Source: a bacterium
GTDB taxonomy: Bacteria > UBP6 > UBA1177 > JAKLFG01
Assembly: GCA_022711315.1 (NCBI GenBank)
Contig: JAKLFG010000026.1
Span: 1-33,369 of the forward strand
Direction of reading: 5' to 3'
Length of the DNA: 33,369 nucleotides
Part shown: in pieces, positions 1 to 9,300 of the stretch
Layout: the number at the start of each line of letters is the position of its first letter
Position numbering within the stretch: the stretch's first letter is position 1
The notes under the pieces: model-generated
The model's input: the letters and a program-made list of their open reading frames with translations, nothing else
The model's database searches: none
What the model was told of the DNA's origin: nothing
Made by a program: the position numbers and the translations under genes

Positions 1-1971
1 GACGCGGGGATAAAAGAAGAGATAGCGGCCAACGCGCAGTATGTCGGCACGATGCTGGCGACCATCCGGACCAACATCGAGGCCTACTATGCGGAATTGG
101 ACACCACCGTTACCGTTCCTCCGTTCGAGGATTTCTGCGACGACGATGGCGACACTGTGATCAACAAGTACGACTTCACCGTGGTCTTCACCCCGGTGAC
201 CGGGGCCGATCTGGCGGCCGTGTACACCTCCGATGAGATAACGGTCGTTCTGCCGCCCTACGCCGAGACGGCTAATGCTACCGTGACCGGCGGAACGCTC
301 GTGGTGAACGGCGTCGACCTCGGCGAGACCGCCACCGAACTGGTCACGGGCGACCTCGTCGCGGTAAAAGTCACCGCCGCGTCCGAACTGGACACGACGG
401 CCGAAGGTGTCCTGTCGGTGACCTACGACGGGATATACCGCCCGGACCAGGAGAACAAGGGAACCTTCAGCGTGACCACCCGCGTGGAGCCCTACTTCGC
501 CACCGACCAGACCTTGGAACAGTGGCCCGGCGTGACGGTGCAGAGCGAACCGGCGACCGTTTCGCTACCCACCGATCTGGAAAACGCCGACATCGCGATA
601 ACGGAGGGAATGCTCCTCATCAACGATACCGAGAGCGGACAGAGCGGCACCGTGAAGAACGGCGACACGGTGGCGGTCCGCCTGATGACCGGGCCGACGC
701 ACGGGGACGAGGTAACTTCCACGATAACCATCTCTCACGACACATTTACCATCGGAGAAGGCATCGTCGTCGCACAGACGAACCGGACAAAACTGTCGTG
801 TACTGATTTGGAGGCGTTCGGTAAATCCGTTGCCGTTGACAACCATGGGAACACCTTCGTGGCGGGTTATACTTTTGTTCCTCTTGACGGTAACACCTAC
901 CTCGGCGGCGGGGACATTTTCCTGACCAAGTGGGCTCTCGACGGGACCAAGGCATGGACCAAACAGTGGGGAACGGCGAAAGGCGAAAACGGTTCCGCCG
1001 CCGCGGTTGACGACGACGGGAACATGTTCGTAACGGGGAGCACCGATGGTTCTCTCGACGGCAACACGAACCCCAGCACGGCGAACGATATCTTCCTTAC
1101 GAAATGGACCCCCGACGGCATTAAGGCATGGACCAAACAGTGGGGAAGCAGCGGTCAAGACAATGGTTCTGCTCTCGCAGTCGATGGTGATGGGAACATA
1201 TTTGTCGTCGGGGAAACCGCTGATGCACTTGACGGCAATACCGCAATGGGGGGATGGGATATTTTCCTGACCAAATGGAATACCGACGGTACCAAGGCTT
1301 GGACCAAACAGTCGGGAACGGCCAGCGGAAACTCCGCCGAAGGCGTTGCCATTAACAGCAACGGCGATATTTTCGTAACTGGAAATACTCAAGGCGCACT
1401 TGATGGAAATACCAGCAGTGGTGGGTACGATATTTTTCTCACCAAATGGAGCACCGACGGCACCAAATCATGGACCAAACAATGGGGAACCTCTTTTGAT
1501 GATTATGGCTATTCCCTTGCCGTGGATAGCGACGGGAACATCTTCGTGGCAGGGATCACCGAAGGTGCACTTGATGGAAATATCAGCATGGGAAGTTGTG
1601 ATCTTTTTCTTACCAAATGGGATGCCGATGGTACGAAGGTATGGACCAGACAGTGGGGCACCTCCGTGTGCGATGAGGGCGCTTCTGTCGCGGTGGATGG
1701 TGCGGGGAATATCTTCGTGACCGGATCCACCGAAGGTGCACTTGACGGGAACACGCCTGCCGGACACTACGATCTTTTCCTGACCAAATGGGATACCGGT
1801 GGCACCAAAGCATGGACCAAACAGTGGGGAACCCCCGGTGCCGACTCTGGCTATTCTGTTGCCGTTGACAACACAGGGGACATTTTCGTTACCGGTTTTA
1901 CTTCGCAATCCCTTGACGGCAATCTTTGCGATAACGGCGGAATTTTCCTCACCAAGTTCTCGGCGGAGTAA
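1..1971 (+). CDS. secreted SBBP-type beta-propeller protein, 5' end cut by window
   Basis: The frame is open from base 1, so the true start lies outside the window; 656 residues remain before the TAA at 1969-1971. The first in-frame ATG, at 52, has no convincing ribosome binding site and is probably internal. The N-terminal part holds two related beta-sandwich-like modules, roughly residues 50-160 and 175-255, both with alternating Val/Thr strands and a 'NGDTVAV'/'TGDLVAV' turn. From about residue 267 there are seven copies of a ~54-residue unit carrying 'AVDxxGNIFVTG', 'LDGN', 'IFLTKW' and 'GTKAWTKQWGT', the pattern of SBBP (seven-bladed beta-propeller) repeats. Such proteins are usually exported and may bind ligands or surfaces; no catalytic motif is visible. 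It converges on the next gene with 9 bp between stops and no terminator. The repeat family is secure; the function is unknown. Confidence 0.85.
   Translation, partial: DAGIKEEIAANAQYVGTMLATIRTNIEAYYAELDTTVTVPPFEDFCDDDGDTVINKYDFTVVFTPVTGADLAAVYTSDEITVVLPPYAETANATVTGGTLVVNGVDLGETATELVTGDLVAVKVTAASELDTTAEGVLSVTYDGIYRPDQENKGTFSVTTRVEPYFATDQTLEQWPGVTVQSEPATVSLPTDLENADIAITEGMLLINDTESGQSGTVKNGDTVAVRLMTGPTHGDEVTSTITISHDTFTIGEGIVVAQTNRTKLSCTDLEAFGKSVAVDNHGNTFVAGYTFVPLDGNTYLGGGDIFLTKWALDGTKAWTKQWGTAKGENGSAAAVDDDGNMFVTGSTDGSLDGNTNPSTANDIFLTKWTPDGIKAWTKQWGSSGQDNGSALAVDGDGNIFVVGETADALDGNTAMGGWDIFLTKWNTDGTKAWTKQSGTASGNSAEGVAINSNGDIFVTGNTQGALDGNTSSGGYDIFLTKWSTDGTKSWTKQWGTSFDDYGYSLAVDSDGNIFVAGITEGALDGNISMGSCDLFLTKWDADGTKVWTRQWGTSVCDEGASVAVDGAGNIFVTGSTEGALDGNTPAGHYDLFLTKWDTGGTKAWTKQWGTPGADSGYSVAVDNTGDIFVTGFTSQSLDGNLCDNGGIFLTKFSAE
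799..1968 (+). repeat. seven SBBP beta-propeller blades (coding repeat)
   Basis: Seven imperfect tandem coding units of about 160-165 bp. Recurrent peptides are 'AVDxxGN(I/M)FV', 'LDGNT', 'DIFLTKW' and 'TKAWTKQWGT'. Seven units match one closed propeller. Codon choice differs between copies, so the array is old compared with the 168-bp array in the giant lipoprotein. Confidence 0.85.
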
Positions 1972-1980
1972 GCGAACGCC

Positions 1981-3177
1981 CTACTCGAAGTCGGCGTAGA
2001 TCTGGCCAAAGTTGATGCTGGCAACGGTTCGATTCCCGTACTTCTCGCGTAGCAGCACCCGCACCTTGAAAAAATCCTCGGCGTGGTTGCCGTTCTTTAT
2101 CGCGGTCGATGCCTCGATGAAGGCGCACAGTTCGTCGGCCGCCTTCACCAATGACCCGTCGCGCGGGTCGAACCGGTCGTCGTTGTACTTTTTCGATATC
2201 TCGTCGGGTTTGGTCGGGGTGAACTTCCCGCCGACGAGCGCCGTGTCGGAGAACTCGTCCTCGGTGTAGCGCCGGAATTCGTCGCGCCACCCGTCGGGGA
2301 GCAGGCTGTAGACCTCGCGCTCCATCTGTTCTCTCTCGTATTCCTTGATGAGATCGGGAAGCCCTTCGACCGACCGCTTGACCGGCGATATGATGTCGCG
2401 GGTGAGCACCTCGGGCAGGTCGTGGTAGAGCCCGGTGAGGAAGTTGTTGACCGCGCGGCGGCGGCACGCGCCGATCTCGCGCGAATGGAGGTAGGCAACG
2501 AGGCCCACCAGCAGCATGTGGCCGAGCACCGATATCCGCGGCATCATGTGGAGATTCGACCAGCGGTACTGGAACCGCAGTTGCCCGCAGAGATCGAGGA
2601 AATGGCGGCTGTTGTTGTTCCCGCCGTGCTTCGCGATCTCCTCCATCCCGGCGAGGTCGCCATAGGCGGCGAGCCGTTCGTCGAGCGAGCGGCGGATGTC
2701 TTCGACATCGAAATAGCCGGTGTTGAGCCGCTCGATGAGCCCGAACTCCCAGCGGGTCGCGAAGAGATGCGCCGCGCCGAGGATGCGCCGTTCAATGGTC
2801 TCTTCCGGTTCATCGAAGTAGGCGCGGAACCGGTCGGCGGTCCCGTCGCCGAGCGGCAGGAGATATTTTTTCAACTGCTCGTAGATCCAGTCGTTGAGTT
2901 GCCGGTATTTCGCCGCATCCTCCTTGATGCGGTGGAAGACGGGCGGCTTGATGTCGGTGAGCACCACCCGCTGGAGCATCTCGAAGAGCGCCCCTTCGAT
3001 GAGGAGGTCAAGGTCGACCGCGCGTCGCGCCTGTTCGAACCGGGCGAAGTGGACCGCCGCGATCATTTTGTGCGCCTGCTTGTCGAGTTCGAACAGCGCC
3101 ACCGGCCGCAGGCGGTCGTTCCACCGCTGCATGTGGGCGGCGTCGAAGAGTTTCAGCAGTAGTCCCTTGGTCAGCAT
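1981..3177 (-). CDS. YfbR-like HD-domain hydrolase (HD_3 family)
   Basis: 398 aa. The ATG at 3177 lies 7 nt after the upstream gene's last stop base; the frame continues further upstream, but only as low-complexity Arg/Ser sequence inside that gene, so the short start is preferred. The C-terminal half has the YfbR/HD_3 signature: an early His in 'ISVLGHMLLV', then 'LYHDLPEVLTRDIISPVK' and 'KAADELCAF', which supply the metal-binding His, His-Asp and Asp. The family includes 5'-deoxynucleotidases and related phosphohydrolases. The N-terminal half looks like a degenerate second copy: 'DKQAHKM' keeps the His, but 'LFEMLQRVVLTDIKPPVF' lacks the HD pair. From memory, ~400-aa relatives share this architecture. 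It is probably cytoplasmic and co-transcribed with the envelope protein upstream. Substrate unknown. Confidence 0.82.
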   Translation of the reverse strand: MLTKGLLLKLFDAAHMQRWNDRLRPVALFELDKQAHKMIAAVHFARFEQARRAVDLDLLIEGALFEMLQRVVLTDIKPPVFHRIKEDAAKYRQLNDWIYEQLKKYLLPLGDGTADRFRAYFDEPEETIERRILGAAHLFATRWEFGLIERLNTGYFDVEDIRRSLDERLAAYGDLAGMEEIAKHGGNNNSRHFLDLCGQLRFQYRWSNLHMMPRISVLGHMLLVGLVAYLHSREIGACRRRAVNNFLTGLYHDLPEVLTRDIISPVKRSVEGLPDLIKEYEREQMEREVYSLLPDGWRDEFRRYTEDEFSDTALVGGKFTPTKPDEISKKYNDDRFDPRDGSLVKAADELCAFIEASTAIKNGNHAEDFFKVRVLLREKYGNRTVASINFGQIYADFE

Positions 3178-3181
3178 GGCG

Positions 3182-4963
3182 TCAGAGGCCGATGCCGAAA
3201 TAGAAGAACATCGGCGGGAGGGCGTTGCAGTAATAGGAATAGGTGGTCTTGGTGCTTCCGGTCGAAGAGGCGCCGCCGGTGAGATCGAATGGCAGGAGTA
3301 TGTCGAGGGCGATCTGCCCGTCCATTTTCGTCTTGGTGACATAGTTCGAACTGTATTCGCCCACCGCGTCCTTGTTCGCGATCGTCGTCTGGTACCAGAG
3401 GAGCGGGAAGGCGACGCCCGCTTCAAGGAAGAAAGACTCGAAATGGTACGCGAAAAAGGCGCGGGTGTAGAACCATGAGGCGCGGGTCACCGCGGTGTTG
3501 TAGGTGATATACTCATAACCGTTGTAGACTTGGGACTCATAGAGATGCGAGAAGTAACTGGTGCCGGAGAAGAAGGGGGAGATCGAACTGATGAACCCGA
3601 TCTCATAGTTCTTTTTTTCGCCCCACAGGTACCGCCCGCCGATCCAGAGGGTGCTCACGCCGCCGTACACATTCCCGGGGACATCGAGGCCGAGCCGGAA
3701 GGTGAAGGCGCCGAGAAGGAAATGCTTCGATATGGCGACACGGTACACATCTATCTCGGTGCCGACCAGCGGCGTGGTGAGCCCCGCCATCAGGAAGTAA
3801 TTCTGTATGTTATTGGTGGTGGTCGTGCGCTTTTCGATCTGTTCGGTGCAGTAGGCGCCGGTCGCCTCCTGCCCCGCCGGGGTCCGCTTCGCGACCTCGC
3901 CGGCGTTGGGGAACAGGTAACAGCACTGCCGTGCAAGGTCGGAGTATCCTTTTTCAAGCGCCTTCTGGTACACATCGAGCGTGCAGTAAGCGCCGCGCGC
4001 GATGGAGGAGTTTTTCGCCGCGACGGCGAAGAGCGAACGGAGCGTCTCCTGCGGCGCCTTGTCGAGCAGTATCCAGAAGAGCGTCAGGTTGCCGCGCCGG
4101 GTGTTGATGATGAGCGCGTTCTGCGAGAGCAGGTCGCGGACGCCGTCATAGTCGCCCTGCAGGGCCATGTCTATCGCCGCCTGCGGCGCCTTTACCGCGT
4201 CTATCTGAAAACTCTCCTCCACGCGGCGGACGCCGCTCTCGACGCGGAGAGCGTATCCGCTGGTCTGGTAAGGCGGCTTGCGGAAATCGACATAGTGGTC
4301 GCCGAGCGGTACCTGTTCGAAAGAGCAGGGAGATATGCAGGTCCGTTCCGCCGAGGTGTCGGGGTCGAGCACCACCTCGACGCCGGCGGGGGTGGTCTTG
4401 AAAGAGAGCGTGCCGCCGGCGCCGGTGGGCGCCGCTTGCGCGGGCATCACGATGCGGCTCGCCGCGGGGGCTTCACCGCCCAGCGTGCTGACGACGATGC
4501 GGATCGCCTCCAAAAGTCCCTTGGTGACCTTCCGGTCGAACTCGGCGGTCGCGCCGAGGATGGTCGCCTCCTTGGCGAGATCGACCAGTTCGCACGACAA
4601 CTGGCATTCCTCGCCGAGACACGATATCGTGGAGCGGAGCATCGTGTCGGCCGAGAGCGCCTGCCCCAACTGTATGCGGCAGGAGTTGTCGTAACATTCC
4701 TTCCACGATTCCTGTTTCGATTCCTTGACCATTTTTTTGAGCATCTCGGCTTGTCGCGATTTGTCGATGACGACGAAGCGCCCGGTCGCGCTGAGCCGGC
4801 CCCGGAGCATCTCGGTGGCGTTGGCGAGCACCGTGGGATCGAGACTTTTCGAAGAATCCTCTATCTCGAGCACCGCGACCTTTTTGACCGCCGTTTGGGC
4901 GACGGCGGAAACAGGGAGCAGTAACGCCAGCCCGAAGAAAGCAAGGAATGCGGCCCGTGTCAT
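3182..4963 (-). CDS. multi-module envelope protein: CsgG/FlgO-like + PEGA + ankyrin-like + beta-barrel
   Basis: 593 aa, exported. The signal peptide runs to about residue 22 ('VSAVA|QT'). Residues ~25-160 start 'KKVAVLEIEDSS' and continue with 'MLRGRLSATGRFVVIDKS', a pattern of CsgG/FlgO-like periplasmic domains in deltaproteobacteria. A PEGA-like beta domain follows at ~185-250 ('GTLSFKTTPAGVEVVLDP'). Residues ~260-345 are helical with weak ankyrin character ('ALQGDYDGVRDLLSQN'). From ~385 to the end the sequence is rich in Tyr/Phe/Trp and alternates like amphipathic beta-strands, ending '...FFYFGIGL', as expected of an outer-membrane barrel. The start has a GGGGG ribosome binding site in front. 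It is the first gene of a two-gene unit with the HD hydrolase. The domain calls are by pattern and the role is unknown; the fusion could link a periplasmic sensor or assembly domain to the outer membrane. Confidence 0.78.
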   Translation of the reverse strand: MTRAAFLAFFGLALLLPVSAVAQTAVKKVAVLEIEDSSKSLDPTVLANATEMLRGRLSATGRFVVIDKSRQAEMLKKMVKESKQESWKECYDNSCRIQLGQALSADTMLRSTISCLGEECQLSCELVDLAKEATILGATAEFDRKVTKGLLEAIRIVVSTLGGEAPAASRIVMPAQAAPTGAGGTLSFKTTPAGVEVVLDPDTSAERTCISPCSFEQVPLGDHYVDFRKPPYQTSGYALRVESGVRRVEESFQIDAVKAPQAAIDMALQGDYDGVRDLLSQNALIINTRRGNLTLFWILLDKAPQETLRSLFAVAAKNSSIARGAYCTLDVYQKALEKGYSDLARQCCYLFPNAGEVAKRTPAGQEATGAYCTEQIEKRTTTTNNIQNYFLMAGLTTPLVGTEIDVYRVAISKHFLLGAFTFRLGLDVPGNVYGGVSTLWIGGRYLWGEKKNYEIGFISSISPFFSGTSYFSHLYESQVYNGYEYITYNTAVTRASWFYTRAFFAYHFESFFLEAGVAFPLLWYQTTIANKDAVGEYSSNYVTKTKMDGQIALDILLPFDLTGGASSTGSTKTTYSYYCNALPPMFFYFGIGL

Positions 4964-4999
4964 CGCGTACCCCCGTTGATCGTCATCACACAGCGGCCA

Positions 5000-5028
5000 A
5001 GTGTAGGTCTCCCCACAAGGAAAAGCAA
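5000..5028 (-). promoter_or_regulatory. putative promoter of envelope protein/HD unit
   Basis: Read on the minus strand: TTGCTT, 17 bp, TACACT, followed by TGGCCGC. It lies 37 bp upstream of the ATG at 4963. It is divergent from the alr promoter, and the two -35 boxes are 19 bp apart. Confidence 0.5.
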
Positions 5029-5047
5029 GATAACTCCCCGTTTTTTA

Positions 5048-5075
5048 TTGCTTCGCGGTTCGTGTGGCATATAAT
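5048..5075 (+). promoter_or_regulatory. putative alr promoter
   Basis: TTGCTT, 16 bp, TATAAT (consensus -10), followed by GCGCCCG. The expected transcript start is near 5082. A strong ribosome binding site (GGAAGGAG, 5088-5095) sits 5 nt before the ATG, so the leader would be very short. Confidence 0.7.
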
Positions 5076-5100
5076 GCGCCCGTTAACGGAAGGAGCGAAC

Positions 5101-6261
5101 ATGGAACCGATGACCGCGCGGCACCAGTGGATGGAACTTTCACGGAGCGCCTACGCGCACAACATCTCGTTCTTCCGTCGTCTTCTCGGCCCCCGCGCCG
5201 CGCTCGCGGTCGTCGTCAAGGCGAACGGGTACGGTCACGGTCTGCTCGAAACGGCGGGGCTCGCGCGGGAGAACGGTGTCGGGATGCTCTGCGTCCATAC
5301 GCTCGACGAGGCGTTGACGCTCAGAGGCGCCGGGTTCACCGAGCCGGTCCTCCTGCTCGGTCCCGTGCCGATAGCCCGGAGCGGCGAAGCGGCGCTTTCC
5401 GGCGCGGCGCTCGTCGCCTACGACGAGGAACAGGTGGCCGCGCTCGAACGGGCGGCGGCGGCGACGGGACGGACGGTGGACATCCATCTCAAAGTGGAGA
5501 CCGGCACCCACCGGCAGGGGGTCATGCCCGAACGGCTCGGCGCCCTGCTCGACCTGCTCAATCGTTCTCCGCACCTGCGTCTTGCGGCGCTCTACAGCCA
5601 CTTCGCCAACATCGAGGATACGACCGACCCCGCTTACGCTCTCGGGCAGTTGCGCCGGTTCCGCGAGGCATGCGCGGCGGTGGAACAACAGGGGTTCACC
5701 GGCTTCGAGCGGCATCTCGCCTCGTCGGCCGCGGCGATACTGTTCCCCGAGACCCATTTCGACCGGGTGCGGGTCGGCATCGCGCAATACGGGCTGTGGC
5801 CATCCAAGGAGACCCGCCTGTCGTACCTCACCCGGTACGGCGCCGGCGCCGAACATCTCCTGCGTCCCGTCCTGTGCTGGAAGACGCGCATCGTGCAGAT
5901 AAAGGATATCCCCTCCGGCTCGTTCATCGGGTACGGCTGTACCTACCAGACGACCCGTACGAGCCGCATCGCGATACTGCCGATCGGCTATTCCGACGGG
6001 TACGACCGGCAACTTTCCAACAGCGCCCATGTGCTGGTGAAGGGACAGCGGGCCCCGGTCCGCGGCCGCGTCGCTATGAACCTCACCGCGATAGACATCA
6101 CCGATATCCCCGGCGTCGAACTCGAGGATGAGGTGGTCCTGCTCGGCCGTCAGGGAGAGCAGGAGGTGTCGGCCGACCGGCTCGCCGAGATGGCGGGCAC
6201 CATCAACTACGAGATCTTGTCGCGCCTCGCGCCGCACATCCCGCGCATCGTCGTTCCGTAA
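5101..6261 (+). CDS. alr: alanine racemase
   Basis: 386 aa, a normal length for the family. It is a PLP-dependent enzyme that interconverts L- and D-alanine to supply D-Ala for peptidoglycan. The PLP lysine is K40 in 'AVVVKANGYGHG'; the second catalytic base, the Tyr of the 'IGYGCTY' motif, is about Y278; 'RIAILPIGYSDGYDR' and 'RVAMNLTAID' are typical of the C-terminal domain. The ATG at 5101 is chosen over an upstream in-frame start (4948) because it has a GGAAGGAG site at good spacing, a promoter just in front, and begins at the normal family N-terminus. It appears monocistronic: divergent from the envelope unit and convergent with the giant lipoprotein. Confidence 0.95.
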   Translation: MEPMTARHQWMELSRSAYAHNISFFRRLLGPRAALAVVVKANGYGHGLLETAGLARENGVGMLCVHTLDEALTLRGAGFTEPVLLLGPVPIARSGEAALSGAALVAYDEEQVAALERAAAATGRTVDIHLKVETGTHRQGVMPERLGALLDLLNRSPHLRLAALYSHFANIEDTTDPAYALGQLRRFREACAAVEQQGFTGFERHLASSAAAILFPETHFDRVRVGIAQYGLWPSKETRLSYLTRYGAGAEHLLRPVLCWKTRIVQIKDIPSGSFIGYGCTYQTTRTSRIAILPIGYSDGYDRQLSNSAHVLVKGQRAPVRGRVAMNLTAIDITDIPGVELEDEVVLLGRQGEQEVSADRLAEMAGTINYEILSRLAPHIPRIVVP

Positions 6262-6272
6262 CCACTAAAGAC

Positions 6273-6302
6273 AAAAAAAAGCGGGGAGCCGAAGCCCCCC
6301 GC
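6273..6302 (-). terminator. rho-independent terminator of the giant lipoprotein gene
   Basis: On the minus strand a 9-bp stem (GCGGGGGGC paired with GCTCCCCGC, one G-U pair) closes a TTCG tetraloop and is followed directly by eight T. It starts 26 nt after the stop codon at 6328. There is no T-run on the plus-strand side, so it does not obviously serve alr. Confidence 0.9.
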
Positions 6303-6327
6303 CGAGTGTTCGGATAGGTCCGGTGTC

Positions 6328-9300
6328 TTAGAACACCATCGTACAGCCGCACCCCTTGTCATCCTTCGGGCCGACGATGTCGTCGGTCTGGATGAGGTCG
6401 CTGTCGTCAAGGAGGCCATCGCCGAGTTCGTCGGTCGACTCATCGGGCGTTTCGTTGTCGGTGACCACGGTATCCTTGTCGGTGGTTACCGTGTCGGTGA
6501 CCACGGTATCCTTATCGGTGACCACCGTGTCGGTGACCACATCATCAGTGACCACATCGTCGGTGACCACATCGTCGGTCACGACATCATCGGTCACGAT
6601 ATCGTCGGTCACGACATCATCGGTCACGATATCATCGGTCATGACATCATCGGTCACGACATCATCGGTCACGATATCATCGGTCACGATATCATCGGTC
6701 ACGATGGTGTCGTCGTCCGGCATTTCCACGATGCCGACCGACAGTTCGTATTCGCCGGCGCCCTCTATCGTGATGAACACGGTGCCGCTCTGCGCTGCGG
6801 TGTAGGTCAGGTACTCGACCTCGCCCGCGCCGCCGTCGTTGGCCATGGCGAGACACGGCTCGCTCGCGCCGCACGCCCCGATCAGGTTGACCGCCAGATC
6901 GGCTCCCGCGGCCGGGACCACCTGTATCTGGTACTCGACGCCCGTTTCGACCGTCATTTCATAGACGATGTCGGCGGTCGGCTGGATATCGCCGACACAG
7001 CCTTCGCCGTAGATCTCAAGCGCGTTCGGCCGTCCGGTCGTATCGCCGGTCATGGTGTAAGGCAGTGCGCCGATCGCGATGGCGTTGCCGCAGACGCCCA
7101 GCATCAGGGTGCCTTTGCAGGTGCCTTCGTCGCAGACATCGTTCTCGGTCAGTTCGTTTCCGTCCTCGCAGGAAGCGGTGTTGTTCTCAACCATACAACC
7201 TTCCACTGGGTCGCAGGAGTTGTCGGTGCATTCGTTATCATCGGCGCAGTCGAGCGGGTCGCCCGCGACGCAGAAGCCTTCCTTACAGATCTCGGTGCCG
7301 GTGCAGACATCGTTATCGCCGCAATCGTCGTCGATCAGGCACTCGATGCAGGCCGTCCCCGCGCCATTGGGGAAGAATCCGTCGCCACATTCCCACGGAC
7401 AGGTGTCGGTGAGCGGGGCCCAGCCGGCGCCGTTCCATGTCTGTTCCAGTTCACCGGTGCCGCTATACATATCGATCATGATCCATACCGCGTACTCTGG
7501 CAGGGTGTTCAGGCAGGGGACGATCTGGGTGTCGGCCACGCAAAGACCGTCGCCATTATCGGTGTAGTGCGGGTTGCAGGCGCAGACGGGGTTGCCGTCG
7601 CCGTCATCGGCGCAGACATTTTTGTGCTCGTCGACGCACGGGTTGGGATCGCAGGGACCGCCGATCAGGTTGCAGAAGCCGTAGGCGTCCTCGGCGTACC
7701 CGCCGTCGCAGTCCCACTCACAGAGTTCCGGGGCTTCCCAGCCGCCACCGGTGGTGTAGTGGATGGTCACATCGATGACGACATCGGTGCTGTGAAGAGG
7801 ATTGTCGTTGTTCGCGTTACACGGGACATCCATGTTGTCGATGCAGGCGCCTTCCACAAGAGCGAAGTCAAGTTGGCATTCCCAATCGCAGACCGCCGGC
7901 GTGGTCCAGCCGCCGTCGGTAGTGTAAGTAACCGTCACCTTCTTGACGATGTCTTGGCTGTTGATCGGCTTTTCGGTGTTCTCGGCGCAATCGACATCCT
8001 TCGAGTTGATGCAGAGACCGTCCTCAAGAGTGTAGTCGGTGTTACAATCCCACGGGCAGACATTCCTCTTGGGCAGGTAGGTGGTGCCGTCCCAGGTCTG
8101 ATCGACCGTGCCGTCGCCCAGATACGCTCCATCGGCCACCCACGAAGCGTTCTCCGGGAGCGGCTCCGGATTGTTGCAGGCGATATTCCGTGTGTCGGGG
8201 TCGCACTGGCCGTCCTTCAGGTGGTAAGTTGCGTCGCATTCCCACACGCAGAGAGCCGGATCCTCCCAGACGCCGCCCGCGTAATGGATCGTGACATCGG
8301 TGACCACATCGTGGCTGTTGGCCGGGTTATCGTTGTTCTCGTTACATGGTACATCCTTCGCGTTGATGCAGAGGCCGCCTTCTTCGGTGTAGTCGGTATC
8401 GCATTCCCACGCGCAGTCGGCGGGTGAGGTCCAGCCCTCTTCGGTCGTGTAGATGATGGTCACCAGCACCACGATGTCGTGGCTGTTGGCCGGTTTTTCG
8501 GTGTTCGCGGCGCAATCGACCTCCTGCGAATTGATGCAGGCGTCTTCCACGAGAGCGTAGTCATCGTCGCAGGAACAGGTGTAGAACGGGTCCTCGTTGG
8601 CGTCGGTGCAGACCGACCGGTTCGGCTCGCCGCAGGGATCGTCATCGCAGGGGCTCGTTACGGTGATGTGCCCGTTCTTTTCGGGCAGGTACGGGAACCC
8701 GGCGTAGGTGCCGTTATACCCTTCGGTAGCCTCGCGGTTCGCGTTGCAGTAGGTCCAAGTGGCCCCGCTGTCGCCCGAGAAGCGGGCAATGGAATCGTAA
8801 GTGCCCGGCGCCATTCCTAAGGGGGGCATGGCCATGTACTCGTCGTTGTCGCCGATATCCGGCGAAATTTCGTTATCGGGGTTAGGTTCGATCGGCATCC
8901 ATGCAACCCAAGTGGATGCGTCGGTGCCGGCATCGCCGTACCCTATCTGGCCGATAAGTTGCGGTACCGTATCGACCTCGGTGGTCTGATCGGTGAGCCC
9001 TGCCACATAGACGCGACCGTAGAAGTCGACCACGGTGCCACGGAGCCACGAGCCGTCAGTCGGGTACTGAAGGTTGCACCACCCGATGGTGAGCGTCTCA
9101 AGGCAGGCCATCTCGGTCTCGTTCCAGTGATAGCCGCCGTCGCAGGCCCAGTCGCAGGTAGCGGGAGCGGTCCAGCCGCCGACGGAGGTGTAGGTGATGG
9201 TCACCGGCACCATGACATCATGGCTGTTTTCAGGTTTTTCAGTGTTCATGGCGCAATTGACTTCTTTCGAATTGATGCAGAGACCGCCTTCGAGGGTATA

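Noticed and set aside
2422..3162. 246-codon plus-strand frame opposite the HD hydrolase gene
   Set aside because: Low-complexity Glu/Val/Arg shadow of a GC-rich gene; the minus strand carries the HD motifs.
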